A program made the position numbers and the translations under genes. From VXLM01 sp034421575 (GTDB taxonomy: Bacteria > Chloroflexota > Dehalococcoidia > Lucifugimonadales > VXLM01): DNA of 39,186 bases. Positions 7,714-15,690 of the stretch are shown here, one piece after another. The notes beneath the pieces are model-generated. The model had not been told where the DNA came from. It was given only the letters and a program-made list of their open reading frames with translations, and searched no databases. Every line of letters starts with the position of its first letter. The stretch's first letter is position 1. The stretch covers positions 1 to 39,186 of the forward strand of contig DAOUKG010000026.1 of assembly GCA_034421575.1 (NCBI GenBank), in the 5' to 3' direction.

Positions 7714-9657
7714 ATGACGCAGAAACGCATAGCGCCGTATGGCTCGTGGATGTCGCCGATAACTGCGACCGCCATCGCGTCGGAGTCGTTCGGACTGGCG
7801 CAGGTGGCCATCGACGGCGACGACCTGTACTGGACGGAGACGCGACCTTGGGAGGGTGGCCGCAGCGTCATCGTGCGGCAGTCGGCTCACGGCGAGACGT
7901 CCGACGTGACGCCGGAGGGCTTCAACGTCCGCAACCGCGTCCACGAGTACGGGGGCGGCGCGTTCACCGTGCATGACGGCGTGGTGTATTTCACCAACGA
8001 TTCCGACCAGCGCGTGTACGCGCAAAGGCCCGGTGAAGCTCCGACTCCACTGACACCAGACGACGCACGGCGATACGCCGACCTCGAGGTCGACCAATTA
8101 CACAATCGCATCCTGTGCGTGTGCGAGGACCACTCAGAGTCCGACGCCGAGCCGACCAATACCGTCGTCGCCATCGGCATCGACGGCGGCGAGATCGAGA
8201 CCATTGCCCAGGGCAACGATTTCTATTCCGCGCCCCGCGTCAGTCCGGACGGCGACCGGGTCTGCTGGCTCGCATGGGACCACCCGAACATGCCATGGGA
8301 CGAAACGGAACTGTGGGTTGCCGACGTGGACGCCGAGGGCCGGGCCGGGAACGCGCGACTCGTAGCGGGTGACATCGGTGAGTCCATTGGCGAGCCGCTT
8401 TGGTCGCCGGACGGCACGCTGTACTTCGTGTCCGACCGGACGGGCTGGTGGAACCCGTACCGCTGGGACGGCGAGGGTTCCTTAACGAACATCTGCCCAA
8501 TGGAGGCGGAGTTCGCCGGGCCACAATGGCAGTTCGGGCCATCGCACTACGGATTTGAGTCAGCCGACGAACTCATCTGCTCGTATACGCAAAATGGCTT
8601 CTGGAGTATCGGACGACTCAACCCGCGTTCGGGCAAGCTGGAGCCGTTAGACCTTCCCTTCACCGACCTGACACGTGGGGCGCTTGAGGTGGGCAATGGC
8701 TGGGCGGCGTTCATATCAGGGTCTCCCACGCAAGCCAAGTCGGTCGTAAGGCTCGACTTGGAGACGGGAGCGCACACGGTCGTCGTGGAGTCGTCGTCGC
8801 TGGACGTGTCCGCGAGCTGCTTCTCGGTGCCTGAGGAGATCGAGTTCCCGACGGAGGGCGGTCAGACGGCCCACGCCTTCTACTACCCTCCAACCAACCC
8901 CGACTTCGAGGCTCCATCAGACGAGCGACCACCGATGATCGTCATCAGCCACGGCGGGCCGACGGGGGCGACATCGGCAACCCTCGACCTGGAGACGCAG
9001 TTCTGGACGAGCCGGGGGTTCGCCGTCCTCGACGTGAACTACGGGGGCAGCACGGGATACGGCACGGAGTACCGGCGACGGCTGAACGGTCGCTGGGGCA
9101 TCGTCGACATCGATGACTGCGTGAACGGCGCGAGGTACGCGGTGTCCTCCGGGCGGGCAGACGGCGACCGTCTCATCGTGCGGGGCAGCAGCGCGGGAGG
9201 ATACACGACGCTGGCGTGTCTGGCCTTCCGCGACGTGTTCAAGGCCGGGGCGAGCCACTACGGGATCGGCGACCTGGAGACGCTGGCGCGGGACACGCAC
9301 AAGTTCGAGTCGCGCTACCTCGACTCCCTCATTGGGCCGTATCCGGCAGAGCGCGACATATACGTTCAGCGGTCGCCCATTCACCACGTGGACGACATCA
9401 CCTGTCCGGTGATACTGTTTCAGGGGCTTGAGGACGAGATCGTGCCGCCGGACCAGGCCGAGACGATGGTGGAGGCCGTCAAGCGCAAGGGCATCCCTGT
9501 CGCCTACGTGCCCTTCGAGGGCGAGCAGCATGGGTTCCGCATGGCGGAGAGCATCGAAACGGCGCTGCACTCCGAACTGTACTTCTACTCGCAGGTGTTC
9601 GGCTTTGAACTCGCTGAGCAGGTCGATCCCGTCCCCATACACAATCTCAACGCATAG
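7714..9657 (+). CDS. S9 family peptidase (prolyl oligopeptidase/acylaminoacyl-peptidase type)
   Basis: A 647-aa serine peptidase or esterase. An N-terminal beta-propeller-like region (about residues 1-380; blades such as 'PRVSPDGDRVCWLAWDHPNM', 'LYFVSDRTGWWNPYRW') precedes an alpha/beta-hydrolase domain. The catalytic triad is visible: S493 in GSSAGGY, D574 in 'GLEDEIVPP' and H606 in 'EGEQHGFR'. ATG 7714 has GGAGA 7 nt upstream and is preferred to GTG 7696. No signal peptide is seen, so a cytoplasmic location is likely. The next gene starts 11 nt after the stop, which suggests one transcript. It probably cleaves short peptides or acylated substrates; specificity is unknown. Confidence 0.9.
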   Translation: MTQKRIAPYGSWMSPITATAIASESFGLAQVAIDGDDLYWTETRPWEGGRSVIVRQSAHGETSDVTPEGFNVRNRVHEYGGGAFTVHDGVVYFTNDSDQRVYAQRPGEAPTPLTPDDARRYADLEVDQLHNRILCVCEDHSESDAEPTNTVVAIGIDGGEIETIAQGNDFYSAPRVSPDGDRVCWLAWDHPNMPWDETELWVADVDAEGRAGNARLVAGDIGESIGEPLWSPDGTLYFVSDRTGWWNPYRWDGEGSLTNICPMEAEFAGPQWQFGPSHYGFESADELICSYTQNGFWSIGRLNPRSGKLEPLDLPFTDLTRGALEVGNGWAAFISGSPTQAKSVVRLDLETGAHTVVVESSSLDVSASCFSVPEEIEFPTEGGQTAHAFYYPPTNPDFEAPSDERPPMIVISHGGPTGATSATLDLETQFWTSRGFAVLDVNYGGSTGYGTEYRRRLNGRWGIVDIDDCVNGARYAVSSGRADGDRLIVRGSSAGGYTTLACLAFRDVFKAGASHYGIGDLETLARDTHKFESRYLDSLIGPYPAERDIYVQRSPIHHVDDITCPVILFQGLEDEIVPPDQAETMVEAVKRKGIPVAYVPFEGEQHGFRMAESIETALHSELYFYSQVFGFELAEQVDPVPIHNLNA

Positions 9658-9668
9658 AGAATATCGCC

Positions 9669-10694
9669 ATGGCAGCATATGACCTAGCTTCCAAGAGGGT
9701 CAGTCTCCAGGAGACCGACGACCCCATCGAGTACTACTTCGAGCAGGGCTGGACGGACGGCCTGCCCGTCGTTCCGCCGACTGCGGAGAAGATTGGCGCG
9801 TTCCTCGACGCCGTGGGGAGGTCGCCCAGCGAGATACTGGGCACGGAGCCGGTGCGCGGCAGGGTAGTGACGGTGGAGAAGGTCGCCATCAACGCGGTCA
9901 TGGCAGGATGCCGCCCGAAGTATTTTCCCGTTGTGCTCGCCACCATGGAGGCGATGCTGGAGCCGGAGCACAACCTCCACGCCGTGACGGTGAGCACGAT
10001 GGGGGCCGCGCCACTGCTGGTGATCAACGGGCCTGTGGTAGACGAGATCGGGTTGAACTCCGGCGTGTCGGTATTCGGACCGGGAAATCGCGCCAACGCC
10101 ACCATCGGGCGGGCGATACGGCTCACGATCATGAACGTGACCGGAGCGGTCCCTGGCGATCTCGATCAGTCTAGCCTGGGACACGCGGGGAAGTACACGT
10201 GGTGCATCGCAGAGGACCAGGAGACCAGCCCGTGGCAGGCGCTTCACGTCGACCGGGGTTACGCCTCCAGCCAGAGCACCGTGACGGTGTTCCCCGGCCT
10301 GTCGCCCATCCAGGTGTCCAACCTCGGGGGCGGATCGCCGGAGGCGGCGCTCATGGGAGTGTCGGACGGGCTGATCGTGGCCGGCCCCGGCAACGCCGAG
10401 ATCGTCGTCGTCCTCACACCTGAGACCATCGGGCACATCAAGGCCGGAGGATGGTGGAAGGAGCAGGTGGCGCAGTTCCTGTGGGAGGACAGTAGACGGA
10501 CGGCAGGAGAGTGGGAGGAGCATGGTTATCCCACAGGCAGCGCAGACGCCGATGAGCTTGTTGGCGTGACGACCACTTGGGAAGGAATCACAGTCATCGT
10601 GGCCGGAGGCAAGGCGGGATCGTTCTCGGCGGTCATCCCGCTATGGGGCGGTGGGGCGAACTCGCGCTCCGTCTCGAAGGTGGTCCGCTCGTAG
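9669..10694 (+). CDS. Conserved protein of unknown function, genomic partner of the UGSC selenoprotein
   Basis: A 341-aa protein that I do not recognise by a functional name. Visible features are 'EYYFEQGWTDGLPVVPPT' at the N-terminus, a Cys-containing 'NAVMAGCRPKYFPVVLATME' segment (about residues 75-94), a central hydrophobic/glycine-rich stretch 'APLLVINGPVVDEIG', 'GPGNRANATIGRAIRL', 'GKYTWCIAEDQE', and a C-terminal 'VIVAGGKAGSFSAV'. It lies 11 nt after the S9 peptidase and 36 nt before the selenoprotein. My recollection is that proteins of this type commonly neighbour UGSC proteins. A shared redox or C-S/C-metal role is inference only. Confidence 0.6.
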   Translation: MAAYDLASKRVSLQETDDPIEYYFEQGWTDGLPVVPPTAEKIGAFLDAVGRSPSEILGTEPVRGRVVTVEKVAINAVMAGCRPKYFPVVLATMEAMLEPEHNLHAVTVSTMGAAPLLVINGPVVDEIGLNSGVSVFGPGNRANATIGRAIRLTIMNVTGAVPGDLDQSSLGHAGKYTWCIAEDQETSPWQALHVDRGYASSQSTVTVFPGLSPIQVSNLGGGSPEAALMGVSDGLIVAGPGNAEIVVVLTPETIGHIKAGGWWKEQVAQFLWEDSRRTAGEWEEHGYPTGSADADELVGVTTTWEGITVIVAGGKAGSFSAVIPLWGGGANSRSVSKVVRS

Positions 10695-10700
10695 TATAAT
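10695..10700 (+). promoter_or_regulatory. Consensus TATAAT box before the selenoprotein gene
   Basis: TATAAT starts at the first base after the upstream stop codon. No good -35 box is visible. It could give the selenoprotein its own transcript start in addition to read-through. The downstream ribosome binding site is strong (GGGAGGTGA at about 10716-10724). Confidence 0.35.
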
Positions 10701-10730
10701 GGCCGACACGGTCAAGGGAGGTGACATTCT

Positions 10731-11267
10731 ATGACGACGATGTTGGAAGTGTTCGACCCGACGGTTGACCCGATACCCGCGCATGGAGTGGTCGCCAAGC
10801 GTCCCGACACGCTGAACGGGGCTGTTGTCGGCCTGCTGGCAAACGGCAAGCAAAACGCCGACGAGCTCCTCGAAATGGTGCACGACGTTCTCGCCGACCA
10901 GTTCGAGTTCAAGGCCGTCATCGCCCGCAACAAGGGCAACGCCTCTCGTCCCTGCCCCACGGACATCGTGGACGACCTCGCCTCAAGCTGCGACGTGGTG
11001 ATTACCGGGAACGGTGACTGAGGGTCCTGCTCATCGTGCAGTGTGCACGACGGAATCACCCTCGAAAAGGCCGGTCTGCCGACAGCCGTGATCTGCACGG
11101 AGCCGTTCATACCGAGCGCCCGCGCCATGGCGAAGATCCAGGGCATCCCGGATTACCCGTACATCATCCTCCCGCACCCCCTGGGCAGTCTGACGCCGGG
11201 CGAGCTTCGCAGCCACGCGGTCAAGATTGCGCCTGAGGTGCTGAGCATCCTGCTGGGTAAGGGGTAG
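10731..11267 (+). CDS. UGSC family selenoprotein (in-frame UGA = Sec97)
   Basis: A 178-aa protein if the in-frame TGA at 11019-11021 is read as selenocysteine. Before the TGA the frame gives 'GLLANGKQNADELLEMV' and 'CDVVITGNGD'. After it the same frame continues 'GSCSSCSVHDGITLEKAGLP' and 'VICTEPFIPSARAMAKIQG' to TAG at 11267. The product thus contains U97-G-S-C100, the defining UGSC motif and a UxxC redox-type pair. Both halves look like one conserved protein, which argues against a nonsense mutation. ATG 10731 has a strong GGGAGGTGA site. A hairpin right after the UGA is a candidate SECIS. The reaction is unknown; a thiol/selenol redox role is inferred. No selA/B/C/D genes are in this window. 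Confidence 0.88.
11020..11063 (+). promoter_or_regulatory. Candidate bacterial SECIS element
   Basis: An outer stem GAGGGT (11020-11025) pairs with ACCCTC (11058-11063). Inside it CGTGCA (11035-11040) pairs with TGCACG (11044-11049) around a tiny loop. The inner stem starts 13 nt after the UGA, within the range expected for bacterial SECIS elements, which lie inside the coding sequence just downstream of the UGA. A guanine is present in the apical loop. Recognition by SelB is inferred. Confidence 0.5.
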
Positions 11268-11302
11268 GGGGCAGAGGGCAGACGGGTATTGTCTAGCGAA
11301 CT

Positions 11303-11794
11303 TTGGCGTCAGAGAAGCAAGAATTGACCAACAATTTTCAGAGGGTTGGTTCAGTATCGAATGCTCACGTTGGCAGCAAATTTGAGACTACGGCACAACA
11401 TTACTATCGCCAAAAAGGAGTCCCGCTGCAAAAGGGATATGGTGTCCAGGTAGGAGTTTCAAACAAGAAGGTTCGAAAGTTTGACCTTGGATCTGATGAT
11501 CCTCCTATGTTGGTTGAGTGCAAGTCCCATAGATGGACAGCCAGCGACAAAGTTCCGAGTGCAAAGATGACTGTGTGGAACGAGGCCATGTACTTCTTTC
11601 ACTTGGCTCCAAAGCGGTACAAGAAAATTCTTTTTGTTCTATACGATTTCAGCGATGAGCGTTCTGAGAGCCTTGCGGAGTACTACGTAAGGACCTACGG
11701 TCATCTCATACCAAATGACGTAGAAATTCTGGAATATGACGAGTCAACATCCCGTGTGGTGAACGTTACTGAGGCATTGGCGCGCACGAGCTAG
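11303..11794 (+). CDS. Orphan PD-(D/E)XK superfamily nuclease-like protein
   Basis: A 163-aa protein with a restriction-endonuclease-like core: an N-terminal helix with E28 (GSKFETTAQHYY), D61 in 'RKFDLGSD' and E72-x-K74 in 'MLVECKSHRW'. Together these form the E...D...ExK signature of metal-dependent nucleases. The start is uncertain: TTG 11303 is the longest option, with no clear ribosome binding site, and a second in-frame TTG lies seven codons on. The gene is clearly AT-richer than its neighbours, suggesting horizontal transfer. No methyltransferase or partner is adjacent, so a restriction role is not shown. Confidence 0.6.
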   Translation: MASEKQELTNNFQRVGSVSNAHVGSKFETTAQHYYRQKGVPLQKGYGVQVGVSNKKVRKFDLGSDDPPMLVECKSHRWTASDKVPSAKMTVWNEAMYFFHLAPKRYKKILFVLYDFSDERSESLAEYYVRTYGHLIPNDVEILEYDESTSRVVNVTEALARTS

Positions 11795-11990
11795 CTTGTA
11801 GTGCCACTAACGGCGTATTCACCCTTCGACAGGCTCAGAGCCTGCCCTCACCTAACCGGGGCATCACCCTCACCCCCTGCCTACGCAGGGGCAGGCTCTA
11901 GCCCTCTCCCACGACGGGAGAGGGGATAAGAGGGCCTTCGACAGGCTCAGGGCCTGCCCCGTACCTGATACGGGGGCGAACGGGTGGCTA
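11795..11990. repeat. Dispersed repeats with nested hairpin inserts
   Basis: A 'CCTTCGACAGGCTCAG' repeat (about 11822-11840), a CCCTCACC...GGGAGAGGGG repeat (11867-11925) carrying a CCCC-TGCCTACGCA-GGGG insert, and another CTTCGACAGGCTCAGGG repeat (about 11937-11985) carrying a CCCCGTACCTGATACGGGG insert. No gene is seen. Confidence 0.75.
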
Positions 11991-12365
11991 TTAGGCTATT
12001 ACCCGCCCAATGGCCAGGCCCGCGAAGGCGGCGGCGAGTCCGACGGCGATGCTCCCGCCGAGGTTGAGGGCGGCGCGTCCGATGTCGCCGGACTCGAAGC
12101 TCTGCGTCGTTGCGACGGCGAGCGTGGAGAAGGTGGTGTACGAGCCGAGGAAGCCCACGGCCAGGAACAGCCTGTGCTCGGTGGGGAAGTCACCTCGAGG
12201 CTCCCAGAAGCCGATGAGCAGTCCAAGTATGAACGAGCCGGTGATGTTTGCCACGAAGGTGCCGACGAGGGTCGACCCCATGAGGTTCATCACGGCAAGG
12301 TTGACGGCATGACGGGATATCGCTCCGAGCGCGCCGCCACAGGCTACGTATACCCACTCAATCAC
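11991..12365 (-). CDS. crcB: Fluoride ion channel CrcB/Fluc
   Basis: A 124-aa, four-helix membrane protein of the Fluc/CrcB family, which exports fluoride as a dual-topology dimer. Family motifs are present: 'GGALGAISRH' in helix 1, 'GTFVANITGSFILG' in helix 2 and 'GFLGSYTTFSTL' in helix 3, with the pore-lining Thr/Phe segment. The start is taken at GTG 12365, preceded by GGAGG; the open frame extends 19 codons upstream, but the resulting length (124) is standard for the family. Some genomes carry two crcB copies; only one is here. No convincing fluoride riboswitch is visible upstream. Confidence 0.9.
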   Translation of the reverse strand: MIEWVYVACGGALGAISRHAVNLAVMNLMGSTLVGTFVANITGSFILGLLIGFWEPRGDFPTEHRLFLAVGFLGSYTTFSTLAVATTQSFESGDIGRAALNLGGSIAVGLAAAFAGLAIGRVIA

Positions 12366-12593
12366 TGAGAACCCTCCGTCGGCTTGGGTCAGAAGTTGGA
12401 CGTGGGAAGGAAATCCTAACACTTCCCGTCATTCCCGTGAAAACGGGAATCCATTGCCCTACTCCGGCATCCCAGGCCCCCACCCCTCTGGATACCGGCC
12501 TTCGCCGGTATGACGGTTATTCAATGGTCTCCATTCGCGGGAATGACGACTTGGGGCGGGATTACAACGGAATTTCTGAGAATGCAGAACCAC
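12366..12593. repeat. Intergenic REP-like hairpins
   Basis: Contains a hairpin with arms ATTCCCGT/ACGGGAAT near 12430-12450 and one with arms ATACCGGC/GCCGGTAT near 12491-12512, followed by GACGG. No riboswitch or gene is recognised between crcB and hisB. Confidence 0.6.
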
Positions 12594-13190
12594 CTACCCG
12601 ATCACGTCCTTGGTGCTTGGGACGTTGCTCATCCTGCGGTCGTCGCGCTCTGCCGCAATACGCATGGCGCGGGCGAGGGCCTTGAAGATCGCCTCGGCCT
12701 TGTGGTGGTTGTTCGCGCCGGACAGCAGCCTGACGTGCAGGTTGAACTTGCCTTCGAGCGCGAAGCTCTCCAGGAAGTGGTGTACCAGGCTGCCGGACAG
12801 TCCGCCGAGGTCGGACTCGCCGATGGAGGCGTCGATGACCGCGTAGCCGCGACCGCTGAGATCGACGGCGACGAATGCCAGGGTCTCGTCCAGCGGCACG
12901 AAGGAGTGCGCCGTGCGGGTGATCCCCCGCGCATCGCCGACGGCTTCCTGGAGCGCTCGCCCGAGGCAGATGGCCGTATCCTCGACGAGGTGGTGCCACC
13001 CTACCTCGATGTCCCCCTGCGCCTCGATTTCGAGGTCGATCAGGCCGTGCCTCGAAAGCTGGGCCAGGAGGTGATCGAACATGCCGTTGCCGGTCTTGAT
13101 GCTGTAGTCGCCCACGCCGTCGAGATTGATTGCGACGGATATCTGCGTCTCGCCCGTCCGGCGGTCTATGTTGGCTTTCCTCGACTCCAT
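12594..13190 (-). CDS. hisB: Imidazoleglycerol-phosphate dehydratase
   Basis: A 198-aa single-domain HisB, which removes water from imidazole glycerol phosphate to form imidazole acetol phosphate, the seventh step of histidine synthesis. Manganese-binding motifs are present: 'GNGMFDHLLAQLSRHG', 'HHLVEDTAI', 'DLGGLSGSLVHHFLESFA' and 'GANNHHKAEAIFKALARAMR'. The usual 'DDHH' is 'VGWHH' here, with the histidines retained. It is the last gene of the minus-strand his cluster. An 80-bp gap with a hairpin repeat separates it from hisC. Confidence 0.95.
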   Translation of the reverse strand: MESRKANIDRRTGETQISVAINLDGVGDYSIKTGNGMFDHLLAQLSRHGLIDLEIEAQGDIEVGWHHLVEDTAICLGRALQEAVGDARGITRTAHSFVPLDETLAFVAVDLSGRGYAVIDASIGESDLGGLSGSLVHHFLESFALEGKFNLHVRLLSGANNHHKAEAIFKALARAMRIAAERDDRRMSNVPSTKDVIG

Positions 13191-13223
13191 TCCTCCACCT
13201 CGCGATTCGTATCCCGGTCTCTA

Positions 13224-13260
13224 CCCTCACCCTAGCCCTCTCCCACGACGGGAGAGGGGG
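13224..13260 (-). repeat. Hairpin repeat between hisC and hisB
   Basis: One intact copy of the CCCTCACCCTAG...GGGAGAGGGG repeat; the arms CCCTCTCCC and GGGAGAGGG form a stem. It lies inside the his operon, where it may stabilise, attenuate or partly terminate the transcript. No T-tract follows on the minus strand. Confidence 0.8.
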
Positions 13261-13270
13261 TCTCCATTGC

Positions 13271-14359
13271 CTACACGAACTCCTGGAGGGCGGCCACGAC
13301 GGCGTCGGTGTCGCTGGGCGTTCCGACGGATATTCTGAAGTAGTCGCGGAGGCGCTTGGAGCTGAACTTCCGCAGGAAGATGCCCCGCATGGCCATCTTC
13401 TCGAATATGTCCTCGGCGCGGCCGGGCTGGAACTCGCAGAGCACGTAGTTTCCTCCCGACGGCAGCGGCCTCACGCCGGGGATGCCGTTGAGCAGTTCGA
13501 TCAGGCGCTCGCGTTCGCTGACGATGAGGTCGCGGTTGCGGTCCAGGTAGTCCGCGTCTGCGAGGGTGGCCATGAGCGCCGCCTCGGACGCGGTCGTGAC
13601 GTTGTACGGCTGCTTGATGTCGATGATGTGGTCGACGAGCGTCGGCGACATGATGCCGTATCCGATGCGGAGTCCGGCTATGCCCGCCCACTTGCTCATC
13701 GTGCGCAGGACGATCAGGTTGTCGTGGTCTTCGACCATCGAGGCGGCAGTCCTGCCGGAGAACTCCCAGTAGGCCTCGTCTATGACGACCAGGAGACCGG
13801 TCTCGACAAGCCCCTCGATCTGCTCCGGGGTGGCAACGTTGCCGGTCGGGTTATTGGGCGAGCAGAGGAAGATGATCTTGGCGCGCTCGTCGATGGCCTC
13901 CTTCACGGCGTCCACGTCGACGTCGAAGTTCTCGTCGCGCTGCACGAAGACGGTCTCCGCGCCGTTCACCCTCGCGTCGAAGGAGTACATGCCGAAGGTC
14001 GGCTCGCTGTCGATGATCCTGTCGCCCGGCTCGATGACCAGCCGGAAGATGAGGTCGATGATCTCATCGCTTCCCGCGCCCGCGATGATCCGCTCCGCCG
14101 CTATTCCCGTGAATTCCGAGAGGGCCGCGCGCACCTTGCGCTGGGACGGGTCGGGGTAAATGTTGTACGGGACGCTGGCGACGGCCTCCGCGACTTTGGG
14201 CGAGAAGCCGTAGGGGTTCTCGTTTGCGTTGAGGCGGATGATCTCGTCCTCGGTGATGCCCGCTTTCTTCGCCTGCAGCTCCGGCGGGTCCGCCGGGCTG
14301 AAGGTCTCTATCTCACGAAGGTGAGGCCGTATGAAGCTGTTCAGGTCGATATTGCTCAT
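13271..14359 (-). CDS. hisC: Histidinol-phosphate aminotransferase
   Basis: A 362-aa PLP-dependent fold type I aminotransferase that turns imidazole acetol phosphate into histidinol phosphate. Visible motifs are 'IRLNANENPYGFSP' (residues 41-54), 'CSPNNPTGN', 'VVIDEAYWEFSG' with D194 and the Schiff-base lysine K223 in 'TMSKWAGIAGLRIGYG'. Start and hisD stop share one base (TAATG), so translation is coupled to hisD. The open frame extends further upstream inside hisD; that extension is rejected. Length is normal. Confidence 0.95.
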   Translation of the reverse strand: MSNIDLNSFIRPHLREIETFSPADPPELQAKKAGITEDEIIRLNANENPYGFSPKVAEAVASVPYNIYPDPSQRKVRAALSEFTGIAAERIIAGAGSDEIIDLIFRLVIEPGDRIIDSEPTFGMYSFDARVNGAETVFVQRDENFDVDVDAVKEAIDERAKIIFLCSPNNPTGNVATPEQIEGLVETGLLVVIDEAYWEFSGRTAASMVEDHDNLIVLRTMSKWAGIAGLRIGYGIMSPTLVDHIIDIKQPYNVTTASEAALMATLADADYLDRNRDLIVSERERLIELLNGIPGVRPLPSGGNYVLCEFQPGRAEDIFEKMAMRGIFLRKFSSKRLRDYFRISVGTPSDTDAVVAALQEFV

Positions 14360-15690
14360 TACTCTTCTTCCGATAGCTCGCTTCTGATTTCCGCCGCCTC
14401 GGCGTGGGCGGTAAGTCCCTCCACCCTGCCGAGCACCGACGCCGCCTGGCTGATCTCTTCCGATCTCCGATCGCTGAGACCGACGACCGGGCTGAACTTG
14501 AGGAACGACCGCACGCTCACCCCCGACCCGAATCGGGCCGTCCCGCTCGTCGGCATCACGTGACTCGGACCCGCCACATAGTCTCCAAGCACCTCGTGCG
14601 AGAATTCCCCAAGGAACACGGCTCCCGCGTTTCTGACGCTCCCAATGTGACCCCATGGGTCTCGGACCACGAGCGACACATGCTCGGGAGCGAAGACGTT
14701 CGCCAATTCAAATGCCTCGTCAAGATTGTCTACGACCGCGATGATGCCCTGCTCATCTACGGAACGGGCCGCTATCTCGGAACGGTCAAGCCGCCTTATT
14801 CGCACCTCTATTTCCGAGTTTACGCGCTCGGCGAGCGACTCGGAAGTCGTTATGAGTACCGGTTTCGCGAGAATGTCGTGTTCGGCCTGCGCGAGGAGGT
14901 CCGCCGCGCACAGGGTTGGGTTGCCGTGTTCATCCGCGATCAGAAGGGTCTCCGTCGGGCCGTACAGACCGTCGATGCCGACCTCGCCGAAGACGAGTTT
15001 TTTTGCAAGAGTCGTGAAGAGGCCGCCCGGCCCGCAGACCATGTCCACCTTGGGGACGGACTCCGTCCCGCACGCCATGGCCGCGACTGCCTGCGCTCCT
15101 CCGATCTGGAGGACACGGTCCGCTCCCGCTATATCTGCGGCCACCAGCACGACGGGATGCACGCCCCGGTCGACGCCCGGATTGGTCGCAATGATGACCT
15201 CGTCCACGCCCGCGATCCTCGCGGGAATCACTGACATCAGCACCGTGGAGGGGAACCTGGCGGTGCCACCCGGAACGTATACACCCACTCGCTCGACCGG
15301 GTTGACCAGCTCGCCGTACCCCTCGTCGAAATCGATCCAGCTCTCCGGCATGCTCTTCTCTTGGAAGCGGCGGACTCGCCCGGCCGCCAGTCCCAGGGCG
15401 TCCACGACCTCGGAGTCCACCTCGTCATAGGCCTGCTGAATCGTCGAAATTGGCACCTCGAAGTCATCAAGATCGATACCGTCGAGACGCTTGGTGATAT
15501 CTCGCACGGCATTGTCGCCGCCCTCACGCACGCGGTCGATGATGTACTGCGCGGTCTCAGTGGGCGTCATCGACTTGCCAAAGGCGGACTCGGTGCGTTC
15601 GAGAATGGAGGCGGGCACGGCGTCGAGACCCAACCCTCGTCCGGCGAGCAGGGTTTCCCTCGACTCTTTCATTCCGCATACGATTCTCAT
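14359..15690 (-). CDS. hisD: Histidinol dehydrogenase
   Basis: A 443-aa zinc enzyme that oxidises L-histidinol to L-histidine in two NAD-dependent steps. Conserved elements are present: 'VGVYVPGGTARFPSTVLM', 'LQIGGAQAVAAMACGTESVP', the zinc-ligand segment 'DLLAQAEHD', the catalytic 'FAPEHVSLVV' Glu-His pair, 'GPSHVMPT' and the C-terminal zinc-ligand motif 'GLTAHAEAAEIRSE'. The start ATG overlaps the stop of the upstream gene by 4 bp (ATGA) and the end overlaps hisC (TAATG). It is therefore tightly coupled on both sides. Confidence 0.96.
   Translation of the reverse strand: MRIVCGMKESRETLLAGRGLGLDAVPASILERTESAFGKSMTPTETAQYIIDRVREGGDNAVRDITKRLDGIDLDDFEVPISTIQQAYDEVDSEVVDALGLAAGRVRRFQEKSMPESWIDFDEGYGELVNPVERVGVYVPGGTARFPSTVLMSVIPARIAGVDEVIIATNPGVDRGVHPVVLVAADIAGADRVLQIGGAQAVAAMACGTESVPKVDMVCGPGGLFTTLAKKLVFGEVGIDGLYGPTETLLIADEHGNPTLCAADLLAQAEHDILAKPVLITTSESLAERVNSEIEVRIRRLDRSEIAARSVDEQGIIAVVDNLDEAFELANVFAPEHVSLVVRDPWGHIGSVRNAGAVFLGEFSHEVLGDYVAGPSHVMPTSGTARFGSGVSVRSFLKFSPVVGLSDRRSEEISQAASVLGRVEGLTAHAEAAEIRSELSEEE

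Noticed and set aside
10731..11267. Two separate genes (10731-11021 and 11043-11267) or a nonsense pseudogene
   Set aside because: Both pieces are in one frame, the second piece lacks its own ribosome binding site, and the residues around the TGA form the UGSC family motif.
12366..12480. Fluoride riboswitch upstream of crcB
   Set aside because: I could not find the conserved pseudoknot motifs; the region is mostly a REP-like hairpin.
13130..14563. 477-aa plus-strand ORF
   Set aside because: Antisense shadow of hisC and neighbouring his genes, whose motifs are clear on the other strand.
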